From the NCBI RefSeq assembly GCF_014117445.1, contig NZ_CP059851.1:3300213-3364212 (forward strand): a stretch of 64,000 nucleotides of DNA, given 5' to 3'. A model generated the notes under the pieces. The model was not told where the DNA came from, did not search any database, and saw only the letters and a program-made list of their open reading frames with translations. This stretch comes from Sandaracinobacteroides saxicola (GTDB taxonomy: Bacteria > Pseudomonadota > Alphaproteobacteria > Sphingomonadales > Sphingomonadaceae). The first letter of the stretch is position 1; each line of letters opens with the position of its first letter. Of this stretch, positions 24,819-33,560 are shown in pieces. The translations under genes were made by a program, and so were the position numbers.

Positions 24819-25805
24819 TTAGCGGAACCAGGGCGGCAGCGCCAAGCCCTTGGAAAGCAACCATTCCCTGTTCCACAGCGTGGACAGGTAACGGCTGCCC
24901 GGATCGCACAGGATCGTCACCACGGTGGACCCCGCCCCCAGCTCGCGCGCCAGACGCTCCGCGCCCGCCACGTTGATCGCCGAGGACAGCCCCAGATGCA
25001 GGCCGTCCCGCGCCATCAGCTCGTGCAGCACCGGCATCGCGTCCGCATCGCTGACCCTATAGGCGACATCGATCGGCGCGCCCTCCAGATTGGCGGTGAT
25101 GCGCGACTGGCCGATGCCTTCGGAGACGCTGCTCCCCTCCGCCTTCAGCTCGCCATGGGCGAACCAGCTGTACAGCGCCGCGCCATCGGGGTCGGTCAGC
25201 GCGATGCGGATGTCGGCGCGCCGTTCCTTCAGCCCCAGGCCCACGCCGGCGATGGTGCCACCGGTGCCCGCCGCGCAGGTGAACCCGTCGACGCGCCCGG
25301 CTGTCGCGTCCCAGATCTCCGGCGCGGTGGTCTTGATGTGCGCCAGCCGGTTGGCGATGTTGTCGAACTGGTTGGCCCAGACCGCGCCCGGCGTCTCCTC
25401 CGCCAGCCGCCGGCTGGTGTGCACATAATGGCCGGGGTTGGCGTAGCTGGTCGCCGGCACCAGCACCAGCTCCGCCCCCAGCGCGCGCAGTGCGTCCTTC
25501 TTCTCCTGGCTCTGCGTTTCCGGCATCACGATGATCGTGCGATAGCCGCGCGACGCGCCCACCACGGCCAGGCCGATGCCGGTGTTGCCCGCCGTCCCCT
25601 CCACGATGGTGCCGCCGGGTTGCAGCGTGCCCGCCGCCTCCGCCGCCTGGATGATATAGAGCGCGGCGCGGTCCTTCACGCTGCCGCCGGGGTTCATGAA
25701 CTCGCACTTGCCCAGCACCGTCGCCCCGGTGCGCTCGGAGGGGCCCTTCAGCCGCACCAGCGGCGTGTTGCCGATCAGCGCGGCGATATCGGTCGCAACA
25801 GTCAT
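24819..25805 (-). CDS. cysK: Cysteine synthase A (O-acetylserine sulfhydrylase)
   Basis: A 328-residue PLP enzyme of the beta-family. The PLP lysine is in NPGGSVKDRAAL; the substrate loop is EGTAGNTGIGLA; the phosphate-binding motif is CAAGTGGTIAGVG. It makes cysteine from O-acetylserine and sulfide. The long tail (PGSRYLSTLWNREWLLSKGL) is typical of the CysK subgroup annotated as cysteine synthase A in alphaproteobacteria. It diverges from the binding-protein gene. Confidence 0.9.
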   Translation of the reverse strand: MTVATDIAALIGNTPLVRLKGPSERTGATVLGKCEFMNPGGSVKDRAALYIIQAAEAAGTLQPGGTIVEGTAGNTGIGLAVVGASRGYRTIIVMPETQSQEKKDALRALGAELVLVPATSYANPGHYVHTSRRLAEETPGAVWANQFDNIANRLAHIKTTAPEIWDATAGRVDGFTCAAGTGGTIAGVGLGLKERRADIRIALTDPDGAALYSWFAHGELKAEGSSVSEGIGQSRITANLEGAPIDVAYRVSDADAMPVLHELMARDGLHLGLSSAINVAGAERLARELGAGSTVVTILCDPGSRYLSTLWNREWLLSKGLALPPWFR

Positions 25806-25915
25806 TGTTTCGGCTTAGCGAGCACCGACGCGCCTTGCCAGCCCGCTTTCTTTGCGCGAAACGAAGCGCGGCTTTCACGGGAGTGTCGGATGCGACGGCG
25901 AACAGGGGGCGGGCG

Positions 25916-27385
25916 GTGACACGCGCGATTCCCGTCCTGCTGTTGGCGCTCGCCCTGCCGCTTGCCGGCTGCGGCAATGGCAATGATGGCCGTGCGCTCC
26001 GCGTCGACAGCAGCGTCGATCCGACGCCGCTGGTGGCGCAGTCCACGCGGCTCGGGCTGACCGCGCTCGACGGTGAGGGCCAGGTGGTGCCCGGCCTGGC
26101 GCAGAGCTGGCGCGTGTCGGACGATGGCCTCAGCATCGTCTTCCGCCTGCGCCGCGCCAGCTTCGCCAACGGCATGCCGGTCACCGCGGCGCAGGCGGTG
26201 GCCGCGGTGCAGGCCGCGCGGACCCGCCGCGCCCATCCCTTTTTCGGCCTGCTCGCCGGCGTCACCGCGATCTCCGCGCCGCTGGACGACGTGATCGAGA
26301 TGCGCCTGACCACGCCGCAGCCCGAGCTGCTGGCACTGCTCGCCGCGCCCGAGCTGGCGGTGCTGCCGCCAGCGCGCAACCCGCCGGCGCTGGGCCCCTT
26401 CATGCCCGCCGGGGACGAGGCCGGCGTCATCACGCTGGGCCGCAACCCGCGCTTTCACGCCACCGCCGACGTGCCGCTCGACCGCGTGACCCTGCGGCGG
26501 CTGGACGCCACCGCCGCCATCGCCGGCTTCGCGCGCGGCGAAAGCGACCTGGTGCTCGGCGGGCTGGGGCCGGGGATCAACGACGCGCGCACCTCGCCCG
26601 CCGCCGCGGGGCTGCGGCTGGAGCCCGCGCGCGCCACCGCCATGCTGCTGGTCAACATGACCGGTGGGCCGCTGAAGGACCTGCGCGTGCGGCGCGCGCT
26701 GTCGCTCGCCATCGACCGGCAGACGCTGGGCAGCGCGCTGTTCGGCAGCGCCGCCGCCCGTCCGGTCTATGGCCTCGCGCCCGAGGGGCTGGCCAGCTTT
26801 CCCGAGACCTTTGTGCCGGACTGGGCCGGTGCGCCGCTGGTCGCCCGGCAGGAGGATGCCCGCCGCCTGCTGAGCGAAGCGGGCTTCGGCGCCGAACGGC
26901 CGCTGGCGCTGACCGTCGCCATCCCCGACGACGCGCTCAGCCGCGCCATGGCGGCGCGCATCGGCAATGATCTTGCCGCGATCGGCGTGACGCTGAGCGC
27001 CGACATCCGCGACCCGGCCTTCCACGCCAGCACGCTGGCGCGCGGCGGCTATGCGCTGGCGCTGACCGTGCGGGAGGCGCCGACCGATTCGCCGCTCGCC
27101 CTGCTGTTGCCGCTGCGCTGCGGCGCCAACCCCGCCGGCGTCTGCCTGAAGGAGGCCGACCGCCTGCTGGCGCAGAGCTGGCGCGCCGCCAGCCTGTCCG
27201 CCCGCGCCGGCCATTATGCCCAGGCCGAACGGCTGTGGGCGGAGGATGGCGCGGTGATCGGCCTGGTCACGCCACTGCGCTGGGCGCTGGTATCGCCGCG
27301 CGTCGCGGGATGGGTTGACAATGCCGCCGGCGCGCATCCCTTGGCGAAACTGGACCTGTTGCCGGAAGGAAGGCTGTTCAAATGA
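25916..27385 (+). CDS. ABC-type peptide/nickel-like substrate-binding lipoprotein (family 5)
   Basis: A 489-residue extracellular solute-binding protein. The signal TRAIPVLLLALALPLAGC has a lipobox Cys near residue 19. The fold signatures are LAQSWRVSDDGLSIVFRLRR and LRVRRALSLAIDRQTL. The start is taken as GTG 25916 because it gives a clean lipoprotein signal; the frame is open further upstream. No ABC permease or ATPase genes adjoin it, so it is an orphan binding protein. Its stop overlaps the thiolase start (ATGA). Confidence 0.8.
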   Translation: MTRAIPVLLLALALPLAGCGNGNDGRALRVDSSVDPTPLVAQSTRLGLTALDGEGQVVPGLAQSWRVSDDGLSIVFRLRRASFANGMPVTAAQAVAAVQAARTRRAHPFFGLLAGVTAISAPLDDVIEMRLTTPQPELLALLAAPELAVLPPARNPPALGPFMPAGDEAGVITLGRNPRFHATADVPLDRVTLRRLDATAAIAGFARGESDLVLGGLGPGINDARTSPAAAGLRLEPARATAMLLVNMTGGPLKDLRVRRALSLAIDRQTLGSALFGSAAARPVYGLAPEGLASFPETFVPDWAGAPLVARQEDARRLLSEAGFGAERPLALTVAIPDDALSRAMAARIGNDLAAIGVTLSADIRDPAFHASTLARGGYALALTVREAPTDSPLALLLPLRCGANPAGVCLKEADRLLAQSWRAASLSARAGHYAQAERLWAEDGAVIGLVTPLRWALVSPRVAGWVDNAAGAHPLAKLDLLPEGRLFK

Positions 27386-28548
27386 GCGAGATCGTCATCG
27401 TCGCGGCGCGCCGCACGCCGATGGGCGGGTTTCAGGGCGATTTCGCCGGCCTTGCCGCGTCCGACCTGGGCGCCGCCGCGCTGAAGGCCGCGGTGGACGA
27501 CGCCGGCCTGGCGGCGGACGCGGTGGAGCAGGTGGTGATGGGCTGCGTGCTTCCCGCCGGGCAGGGCCAGGCGCCCGCGCGGCAGGCGGCGCGCAAGGCC
27601 GGGCTGTCGGACGCCACCGCCGCGGTCACGCTGAACAAGATGTGCGGCAGCGGCATGAAGGCGGTGATGGACGCGCACGACCTGCTGCGCGCCGGCAGCG
27701 CCGACATTATCGCCGCCGGCGGCATGGAGAGCATGTCGAACGCCCCCTATCTGCTGCCGAAGGCCCGCGCGGGCTATCGCATGGGCCATGGCCGCGTCAT
27801 CGACCACATGTTCATGGATGGCCTGGAGGACGCCTATGAGAGCGGTCGGCTGATGGGCAGCTTCGCCGAGGATTGCGCCCGCCACTATCAGTTCACCCGC
27901 GCCGCGCAGGATGATTTCGCGCTCGCCAGCCTGTCCCGCGCCAGTTCCGCGATCCAGCAGGGCGCCTTCGCCGCCGAGGTGGTGCCGGTGACCGCCGGCA
28001 AGGTGCAGGTGAGCATCGACGAGCAGCCGGGGAAGGCGCGGCCCGACAAGATCCCGACGCTGAAACCCGCCTTCGCCGCCGACGGCACCGTCACCGCCGC
28101 CAACGCCAGCAGCATCAGCGATGGCGCCGCCGCCCTGGTGCTGATGCGCGCCGACACCGCCCGCGAACACGGCCTGACGCCGCTCGCCACCATCCTCGGC
28201 CATGCCACCCACGCGCAGGAACCGGCGTGGTTTTCAACGGCACCGGTGCCGGCGATGCGGAAACTGCTGGCAAAGACCGGCCTGGACGTGGCCGCCATCG
28301 ACCTGTGGGAGGTGAACGAGGCCTTCGCCGTCGTCACCATGGCCGCCATGCACGACCTCGGGCTGGACCATGCCAAGGTCAACATCAACGGCGGCGCCTG
28401 CGCGCTCGGCCACCCCATCGGTGCCAGCGGCGCGCGCATCCTCGTCACGCTGCTCCACGCGCTCCGCGCGCGCGGCGGCGGCACCGGTGTCGCCAGCCTG
28501 TGCATCGGCGGCGGCGAGGCAACCGCCATGGCGATCCGCGTGCCCTGA
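27382..28548 (+). CDS. Acetyl-CoA acetyltransferase (thiolase)
   Basis: A 388-residue thiolase. The nucleophilic cysteine is in LNKMCGSGMKAVMDAHDLL; the His site is NGGACALGHPIGASGARI; the second Cys is SLCIGGGEATAMAI. This is a biosynthetic/degradative class II thiolase condensing two acetyl-CoA or cleaving acetoacetyl-CoA. It is coupled by a 4-bp overlap to the binding-protein gene upstream, an unusual pairing. A second, different thiolase lies at 57.3 kb. Confidence 0.93.
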   Translation: MSEIVIVAARRTPMGGFQGDFAGLAASDLGAAALKAAVDDAGLAADAVEQVVMGCVLPAGQGQAPARQAARKAGLSDATAAVTLNKMCGSGMKAVMDAHDLLRAGSADIIAAGGMESMSNAPYLLPKARAGYRMGHGRVIDHMFMDGLEDAYESGRLMGSFAEDCARHYQFTRAAQDDFALASLSRASSAIQQGAFAAEVVPVTAGKVQVSIDEQPGKARPDKIPTLKPAFAADGTVTAANASSISDGAAALVLMRADTAREHGLTPLATILGHATHAQEPAWFSTAPVPAMRKLLAKTGLDVAAIDLWEVNEAFAVVTMAAMHDLGLDHAKVNINGGACALGHPIGASGARILVTLLHALRARGGGTGVASLCIGGGEATAMAIRVP

Positions 28549-28549
28549 C

Positions 28550-29104
28550 ATGGCGCGTCCGCAACCGTCGATGCCGCTCGATGCCGCCCAGCGCGAGCTG
28601 TCGCGGGCCTATGTCGGCGGCGCGCCGGGGGTGCTGATCTCCGGGCTGGTCTGGCTGGCCGCCGGCACCGTGTGGGCCACCAGGGGCGCGCCCGCGGGCT
28701 TCCTCACCCTGTTCGTCGGCGGCATGCTGATCATGCCGGGATCGGTCGCGCTTTCCCGCCTGCTGTTCCGCGCGCCGAAGATCGCGCCGGGCAACCCGCT
28801 CGAACGGCTGGGATTCGAATCGACGGTGATGCTGTTCGCCGGCCTGTTGATCGCCTATGCCCTGCTGCGCAGCGACCCCGCCATGGCCTTCGCCACCCTC
28901 GCGGTCGCCATCGGCGCGCGCTATTTCGTCTTCCGCACCCTGTACAACGAGCCGCTCTACTGGCTGCTCGGCGCGCTGCTTGCCGCCCTCGGCATGGCGG
29001 TGCTGCTGCGCTGGACGACCATGCCGGTCAATGTCGCCGTGGCGGTGGGCGCCGTCGAACTCCTGATGGCCCTCCTCCTGCTGCTGCGGCATCGGCGTCG
29101 CTGA
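28550..29104 (+). CDS. Six-TM membrane protein of unknown function
   Basis: A 184-residue hydrophobic protein, MARPQPSMPLDAAQRELSRA at the start. Hydrophobic segments follow in pairs (GVLISGLVWLAAGTVWA, FLTLFVGGMLIMPGSVAL, VMLFAGLLIAYALL, WLLGALLAALGMAVLL, VAVGAVELLMALLLL). It ends with basic RHRRR. I do not recognise a named domain. It starts one base after the thiolase stop and ends ~50 bp before tRNA-Pro. Confidence 0.7.
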   Translation: MARPQPSMPLDAAQRELSRAYVGGAPGVLISGLVWLAAGTVWATRGAPAGFLTLFVGGMLIMPGSVALSRLLFRAPKIAPGNPLERLGFESTVMLFAGLLIAYALLRSDPAMAFATLAVAIGARYFVFRTLYNEPLYWLLGALLAALGMAVLLRWTTMPVNVAVAVGAVELLMALLLLLRHRRR

Positions 29105-29114
29105 CAGCGCGAAC

Positions 29115-29143
29115 TTGCCAATCCGCCCGTCCTGCCCTATCGC
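29115..29143 (+). promoter_or_regulatory. tRNA-Pro promoter
   Basis: TTGCCA (29115-29120) and TATCGC (29138-29143) are spaced 17 bp, ending about 10 bp before the tRNA. The same TATCGC -10 occurs upstream of rpsT. Confidence 0.55.
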
Positions 29144-29152
29144 GCGCGGTGT

Positions 29153-29229
29153 CGGAGCGTGGCGCAGCCTGGTAGCGCATTAGACTGGGGGTCTAAGGGT
29201 CGCAGGTTCGAATCCTGTCGCTCCGACCA
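29153..29229 (+). tRNA. tRNA-Pro (GGG)
   Basis: A 77-nt tRNA with acceptor arms CGGAGCG/CGCTCCG, D arm with GCGC stems, anticodon stem TTAGA/TCTAA around loop CTGGGGG (anticodon GGG, proline), T arm GCAGG-TTCGAAT-CCTGT and an encoded CCA end (29227-29229). Confidence 0.95.
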
Positions 29230-29235
29230 TGTTTC

Positions 29236-29325
29236 AAGGCCGGGCTGCGCCCGGAGAAGGCGGCGCACTCGCGCCGGCGCCCGGTCGGGCTTGCGGCCTT
29301 CGGCCGAGGCGGCGCTGCCACAATG
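29236..29325. repeat. GC-rich palindromic tract after tRNA-Pro (mosaic copy E)
   Basis: CCGGGC-TGC-GCCCGG (29240-29254) is followed by a CGGCGCACTCGCGCCGG palindrome and GGCCTTCGGCC-type hairpins. It shares the style, though not the exact blocks, of copies A to D. It fills the space between the tRNA and the ccmA-like gene. Confidence 0.4.
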
Positions 29326-29363
29326 GGGTCGCGCGGTTTGCCATTTCCCCCTACACCCGCTCC

Positions 29364-29948
29364 ATGTCCGTGCTGGATGTCACCACCCTCGCCTGCGTGC
29401 GCAGCGGCCGGCTGCTGTTCGAAAACCTGTCCTTCACCGTGCCCAGGGGTGGCGCGCTGATCGTCACCGGGCCGAACGGCGCGGGCAAGTCCAGCCTGCT
29501 GCGCCTGCTCGCCGGCCTGCTGGAGCCCGCCGCCGGCACCATCCACCGCCCCGACCGCCTTGCCTATCTGGGCCATGACAGCGCGCTGAAGCCCGATCGC
29601 ACGCTCGCCGGCGAACTCGCCTTCTGGGCCGCGCTGGACGGCGCCGACACCGCCACGCGCAACAGCGCCGCAAGCGCGATGGCGCTCGACGGCCTGCTCG
29701 ACCTGCCCGTCCGCCTGCTGTCCGCCGGCCAGAAGCGCCGCGCCGCGCTGGCCCGCACGCTCGCCGCCGGCGCCACGCTCTGGCTGCTCGACGAGCCCAC
29801 CGTCGGCCTTGATGCCGCCGCCTGCGAACGGCTGGCGACCGCCATCGCCGGGCACCGCGAACGCGGCGGCGCGGTGGTGGCCGCCACCCATGTCGATCTC
29901 GGCCTGGCGCACGCCGCCACGCTGCCGCTGGGTGTCGGCCATGGCTGA
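29364..29948 (+). CDS. ccmA: CcmA-like ABC transporter ATP-binding protein
   Basis: A 194-residue ATPase. Walker A is [20 protein letters not shown]; the signature loop is [18 protein letters not shown]; Walker B is [19 protein letters not shown]. Length and the KRRAALAR pattern match CcmA, the heme exporter ATPase of cytochrome c maturation that partners CcmB and CcmC. Neither ccmB nor ccmC follows; a small ferric-reductase-like membrane protein does (8-bp overlap). The start is ATG 29364; upstream in-frame sequence is repeat. The assignment to CcmA rests on similarity only. Confidence 0.75.
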   Translation: MSVLDVTTLACVRSGRLLFENLSFTVPRGGALIVTGPNGAGKSSLLRLLAGLLEPAAGTIHRPDRLAYLGHDSALKPDRTLAGELAFWAALDGADTATRNSAASAMALDGLLDLPVRLLSAGQKRRAALARTLAAGATLWLLDEPTVGLDAAACERLATAIAGHRERGGAVVAATHVDLGLAHAATLPLGVGHG

Positions 29949-30510
29949 CCGCCGCCTGCCCTGGCTGCTGTCGCTGCTGCTGATCGCCACGGCGCTGCTC
30001 GCGGCCACCCTGCTGCCCGGCGACGACCGCGTGCTCGCCGCGCGCTACACCGCCCGCGCCTCGTTCGCGATGTTCATGCCGCTGTTCCTGGCGACCCCGC
30101 TCGCGCGGCTGGGGTGGACGCGCGCGCTGGCGGCGCACCGCCGCGATTGGGGCCTTGCCTTTGCGCTCGCGCACTTCGTCCACCTCGCCGCGCTCATCAA
30201 CCAGCAGATCGCCGCCGGCGTGCCCCCCGCCGTCATCACGATCACAGTGGGCGGCGGCGGCTATGTGATCCTGGCGGCGATGGCGCTCACCTCGAACGCC
30301 GCCGCGATGCGGGCGCTGGGGCGGCGCTGGAAATGGCTGCACCGCACCGGGCTGTGGTGGCTGTGGTTTGTCTTCTTCGTCACCTACGCCGGCCGGATCG
30401 CCGAACCGCCGGCGATGATCGTCGGCATCATCGGCACCGGCCTGGCAGGCGGCGCCGCCCTGCTGCGGCTCGGCCTGTGGTGGCGCGCCCGCAGGCGACA
30501 GCCGGCATGA
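29941..30510 (+). CDS. Ferric-reductase-like multi-TM protein (MsrQ/FRD-like)
   Basis: A 189-residue, ~6-TM protein. Histidines lie in helices as in heme-binding ferric reductase domains: RRDWGLAFALAHFVHLAALI and RRWKWLHRTGLWWLWFVFF. This resembles the membrane domain of MsrQ/YedZ, which carries heme b and passes electrons to MsrP, but no msrP is adjacent. It overlaps the ccmA-like ATPase gene by 8 bp and so is co-expressed. Its role is inferred. Confidence 0.6.
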   Translation: MADRRLPWLLSLLLIATALLAATLLPGDDRVLAARYTARASFAMFMPLFLATPLARLGWTRALAAHRRDWGLAFALAHFVHLAALINQQIAAGVPPAVITITVGGGGYVILAAMALTSNAAAMRALGRRWKWLHRTGLWWLWFVFFVTYAGRIAEPPAMIVGIIGTGLAGGAALLRLGLWWRARRRQPA

Positions 30511-30539
30511 GCGGCCCATTGCAAGCCTGCGTTTCCCCC

Positions 30540-30571
30540 TTGCAGTTGACCCAGCGTCACCTGCTACGACT
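30540..30571 (+). promoter_or_regulatory. MerR-type promoter with operator in a 19-bp spacer
   Basis: TTGCAG (30540-30545) and TACGACT (30565-30571) are spaced 19 bp, the long spacing typical of MerR-controlled promoters. The spacer is filled by GCAGTTGAC-CCAGC-GTCACCTGC (30542-30564), an inverted repeat with one mismatch. It ends 7 bp before the regulator ATG. Confidence 0.75.
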
Positions 30572-30577
30572 CGGGGC

Positions 30578-31342
30578 ATGGCCGCGCTCACCCTCACCGA
30601 TCTGTCCCGCCGTACCGGCGTTTCCCCACGCGCGCTGCGCTTTTACGAGGCGCGCGGGCTGCTGGCGCCGCTGCGGCTGAACAATGGCCGGCGGCTCTAT
30701 GCCCAGGCCGACGCCGCCCGCCTGCTGCAGATCCTGGCGCTGAAGCGCGCCGGCTTCAGCCTGGACCGCATCGCCGCGCTGCTGCGGCAGACACCGGACA
30801 ATCTGGCAGGGGTGATCGGCGCGCAGCGCGATCAACTGCGCCAGGAACGGGATCAGCTCGACCAGGCGCTGGCGGCCCTCACCGCGGCGCTCGGCGAGCT
30901 GAACCGCGGCACCGCGCTGTCGCTCGACACGCTCTGCCGCCTCATCCGCGAAGGAGACAGACGCATGACACAGGCTGCCTGGCAATCGGTCTATGACCGT
31001 TACTATACCCCCGAACAGCAGGCCGAATGGCGCGCCGCGAAACAGGCGATGGCCGACGGTCTCGACCTCGACGCCTACAACGCGAAATGGAAGGAATTGA
31101 CCGACCGGATCGAGGCCGCGCTGCCGCTCGACGCGGGGTCGGCGCAATCGGCCGCCTTTCTCGCGGAATGGCGCGTGTTGCAGCAACCCATGAACGACAC
31201 GCTGGGGCCGCTGATCCAGCGCGACCCCATCCGCCTGTTCGACCGCATGGCGGAATGGCAGGACATGGTCAGCCCGCCGTTCAGCGCCGCCGTCTGGGCC
31301 TGGGCCAAGGCCGCCAGCGCGGCGCAACCGGTCAGCGGCTGA
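30578..31342 (+). CDS. MerR-family regulator with C-terminal TipAS-like domain
   Basis: A 254-residue activator. The winged HTH is at the N-terminus (LTDLSRRTGVSPRALRFYEA, then RLYAQADAARLLQILALKRA); a coiled-coil dimer helix spans ~75-110. The C-terminal ~130 residues (YYTPEQQAEWRAAKQAMADG, FDRMAEWQDM) are of the TipAS antibiotic-recognition type, which bind large hydrophobic or thiopeptide ligands. It is probably autoregulated through the operator just upstream. No dedicated efflux gene follows on this strand. Confidence 0.88.
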   Translation: MAALTLTDLSRRTGVSPRALRFYEARGLLAPLRLNNGRRLYAQADAARLLQILALKRAGFSLDRIAALLRQTPDNLAGVIGAQRDQLRQERDQLDQALAALTAALGELNRGTALSLDTLCRLIREGDRRMTQAAWQSVYDRYYTPEQQAEWRAAKQAMADGLDLDAYNAKWKELTDRIEAALPLDAGSAQSAAFLAEWRVLQQPMNDTLGPLIQRDPIRLFDRMAEWQDMVSPPFSAAVWAWAKAASAAQPVSG

Positions 31343-31363
31343 CGCGACCGCGGCGCGCGCGCC

Positions 31364-31795
31364 TTATGCCGCGCGTCCCTCCACGACCATCGTGCCCGGA
31401 TGATGCCGGTCCAGATGCGCACGCAGCAGCCGCATGTTCTTCGATGTCGAGCGGAACATCAGGTCGAAAATGTCGCCGGCGATCGGGATCATGCCGATGG
31501 CCGTGTCCACGCCCAGGTTCATCATCATCCGCGCGCGGGTCCAGCGGCTGATGCCCAGATTGCCCGCTTCCCACACCAGATAGCTGCCGATCAGGCCGGA
31601 CAGCAGGTCGCCCACCACCGGCACCAGGCCGATGACCGCGTCCAGCCCGATCCGCCGGCTGGTGCCGGGCAGCTGGATCGCGCCTTCCATCACCCGTTCC
31701 AGCAGTTCCAGCCGCGCGCGGATTGCCGCCGGGTCACGCGGCAGGTTGGCGGCGGCGGCGAAATCCTCGAAGCGGGCATAGCGGCTGGCAGTCAC
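31364..31795 (-). CDS. DUF4112 domain membrane protein
   Basis: A 143-residue protein with two short hydrophobic segments (RIGLDAVIGLVPVVGDLLSG and NLGVDTAIGMIPIAGDIFDL), each with the G-x-x-P-x-x-G-D motif of DUF4112. The end carries FRSTSKNMRLLRAHL. These are small inner-membrane proteins of unknown role. It lies 12 bp after purN on the same strand and may be a passenger of the purine operon. Confidence 0.85.
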   Translation of the reverse strand: MTASRYARFEDFAAAANLPRDPAAIRARLELLERVMEGAIQLPGTSRRIGLDAVIGLVPVVGDLLSGLIGSYLVWEAGNLGISRWTRARMMMNLGVDTAIGMIPIAGDIFDLMFRSTSKNMRLLRAHLDRHHPGTMVVEGRAA

Positions 31796-31807
31796 GGGGC
31801 GATCCTT

Positions 31808-32413
31808 TCAGGATTGCAACATGGCCTCGCCGCCTTCTCTTTCAAGTCCCCGCGCCACCGCGGCCACCGCCGCCGGATAGAGGTCATGTTCGGCGCCCAG
31901 CACCCGGGCCGCCAGCGTCTCCGGCGTGTCGCCGGGCAGGATCGGCACCCGCGCCTGCGCGATCACCGCACCGCCGTCCAGCTCGGCGGTCACATGGTGC
32001 ACGCTGCACCCGGCCTCGCGATCGCCCGCGGCAATCGCCCGGGCGTGCGTGTCCAGCCCCTTGTAGGCCGGCAGCAGCGAGGGGTGGATGTTCAGCAGCC
32101 GCCCCTGCCAGCGCGCGATGAACCAGGGCGTCAGGATGCGCATGAACCCCGCCAGCGCCACCAGCTCGACATGGGCGGCGCGCAACGCCGCGTCCAGCTC
32201 CACCTCGAACGCCGCGCGGTCCTTGCGCCGGGGCACCAGCAGCGCCGGCACGCCCGCGTCGCGCGCCGTCGCCAGCCCGGCCGCTTCCGCCAGGTCGCTG
32301 ACCACCAGCACCAGCGCATAGGGGCAGTCCGCCGCGCGCGACGCCGCCAGCAGCGCCGCCATGTTGCTGCCCCGGCCGCTGATGATCGCGGCCAGCCGCA
32401 CCCTATCCGTCAT
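31808..32413 (-). CDS. purN: Phosphoribosylglycinamide formyltransferase
   Basis: A 201-residue GART that adds a formyl group from 10-formyl-THF in purine synthesis. Signatures: [48 protein letters not shown] (active-site Asn and His), [18 protein letters not shown] 32413 overlaps the end of purM by 11 bp; upstream in-frame sequence belongs to purM in another frame. Confidence 0.95.
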   Translation of the reverse strand: MTDRVRLAAIISGRGSNMAALLAASRAADCPYALVLVVSDLAEAAGLATARDAGVPALLVPRRKDRAAFEVELDAALRAAHVELVALAGFMRILTPWFIARWQGRLLNIHPSLLPAYKGLDTHARAIAAGDREAGCSVHHVTAELDGGAVIAQARVPILPGDTPETLAARVLGAEHDLYPAAVAAVARGLEREGGEAMLQS

Positions 32414-33503
32414 GCTCGGCCGTCCAATCGGCGCGAGCTGACCAGGTTTCGGTGCTGCCGCGCACCGTGCAGCCCTTCGCACCCGCCACGATGGCGCCGA
32501 TGCGGTGCACCGTCTCGCCCGCGGCCGTCAGCGTCGCCGCCACCGCCTCGGCCTGGTCGGCGGCCACCACCAGCACCATGCCGATGCCGCAGTTGAACGT
32601 CCGCGCCAGTTCGGCGGGTTCGATCCGGCCCAGCGCCTGCAACCAGGCGAACAATCGCGGCAGCGGCCAGCCGTCCGCGTCCACCACCGCCCGCGCGCCG
32701 TCCGGCAGCACGCGCGGGATATTCTCCAGCAGCCCGCCACCGGTGATGTGCGCGCAGGCCTTTACACGACCCGCGCGGATTTCCGGCAGCAGCGAGCGGA
32801 CATAGATGCGCGTCGGCACCATCAGATGATCGATCAGCAGCGCGTCCGCGTCGAACATCGCCGGCCGGTCGAGCGCCGCGCCGCTCTCCGCCACCAGCTT
32901 GCGGATCAGCGAATAGCCGTTGCTGTGCGCGCCGGAGGATGCCAGCCCCAGCAGCACGTCGCCGGGAACCACGTCCGCCCCCGTCAGCTGCCCGCCGCGC
33001 TCCACCGCGCCCACCGCGAAGCCGGCAAGGTCATAGTCGCCGGCCGCGTACATGCCCGGCATCTCCGCCGTCTCGCCGCCCACCAGCGCGCAGCCGGCGA
33101 TGCGGCAGCCCTCCGCGATGCCGGCCACCACCCGCGCCGCCACGCCTTCGTCCAGCTTTCCGGTGGCGAAATAGTCAAGGAAGAACAGCGGCTCCGCCCC
33201 CTGCACGATCAGGTCGTTGACGCACATCGCCACCAGGTCCTGGCCGACGCTGTCATGCCGCCCGCTGTCGATCGCCAGCTTCAGCTTGGTGCCCACGCCG
33301 TCGGTCGCCGCCACCAGCAGCGGATCGTGATAGCCCGCCGCCTTCGGGTCGAAGAAGGCGCCGAAGCCGCCGATCTCGGCATCGGCGCCGGGCCGGCGCG
33401 TGGCGCGCACCAGCGGCGCGATGGCGCGCACCAGGGCGTTGCCGGCGGCGATGGAAACGCCGGCATCGGCGTAGGTGGCGGGCTTGCGGTCGGCGCTCAT
33501 CAT
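32403..33503 (-). CDS. purM: Phosphoribosylformylglycinamidine cyclo-ligase
   Basis: A 366-residue AIR synthetase that closes the imidazole ring using ATP. Signatures: [59 protein letters not shown], and [15 protein letters not shown]. It leads the purM-purN-DUF4112 operon and diverges from the DUF2066 gene. Two adjacent ATG codons exist at the start (33503, 33500). Confidence 0.96.
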   Translation of the reverse strand: MMSADRKPATYADAGVSIAAGNALVRAIAPLVRATRRPGADAEIGGFGAFFDPKAAGYHDPLLVAATDGVGTKLKLAIDSGRHDSVGQDLVAMCVNDLIVQGAEPLFFLDYFATGKLDEGVAARVVAGIAEGCRIAGCALVGGETAEMPGMYAAGDYDLAGFAVGAVERGGQLTGADVVPGDVLLGLASSGAHSNGYSLIRKLVAESGAALDRPAMFDADALLIDHLMVPTRIYVRSLLPEIRAGRVKACAHITGGGLLENIPRVLPDGARAVVDADGWPLPRLFAWLQALGRIEPAELARTFNCGIGMVLVVAADQAEAVAATLTAAGETVHRIGAIVAGAKGCTVRGSTETWSARADWTAEHDG

Positions 33504-33560
33504 CGCCCTTTAACCAGAAGCGGCTTGGAATAACACCGCCCATGCGCCAGAATATGCGGC

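Noticed and set aside
24667..24909. An 80-codon frame overlapping the cysK end
   Set aside because: No ribosome site, no recognisable domain, and it overlaps the cysK 3' end and the small TM gene start in another frame.
29229..29363. N-terminal extension of the ccmA-like gene from ATG 29229
   Set aside because: This ATG overlaps the CCA end of tRNA-Pro, and the extension is palindromic repeat DNA. The ATG at 29364 gives a standard CcmA start.
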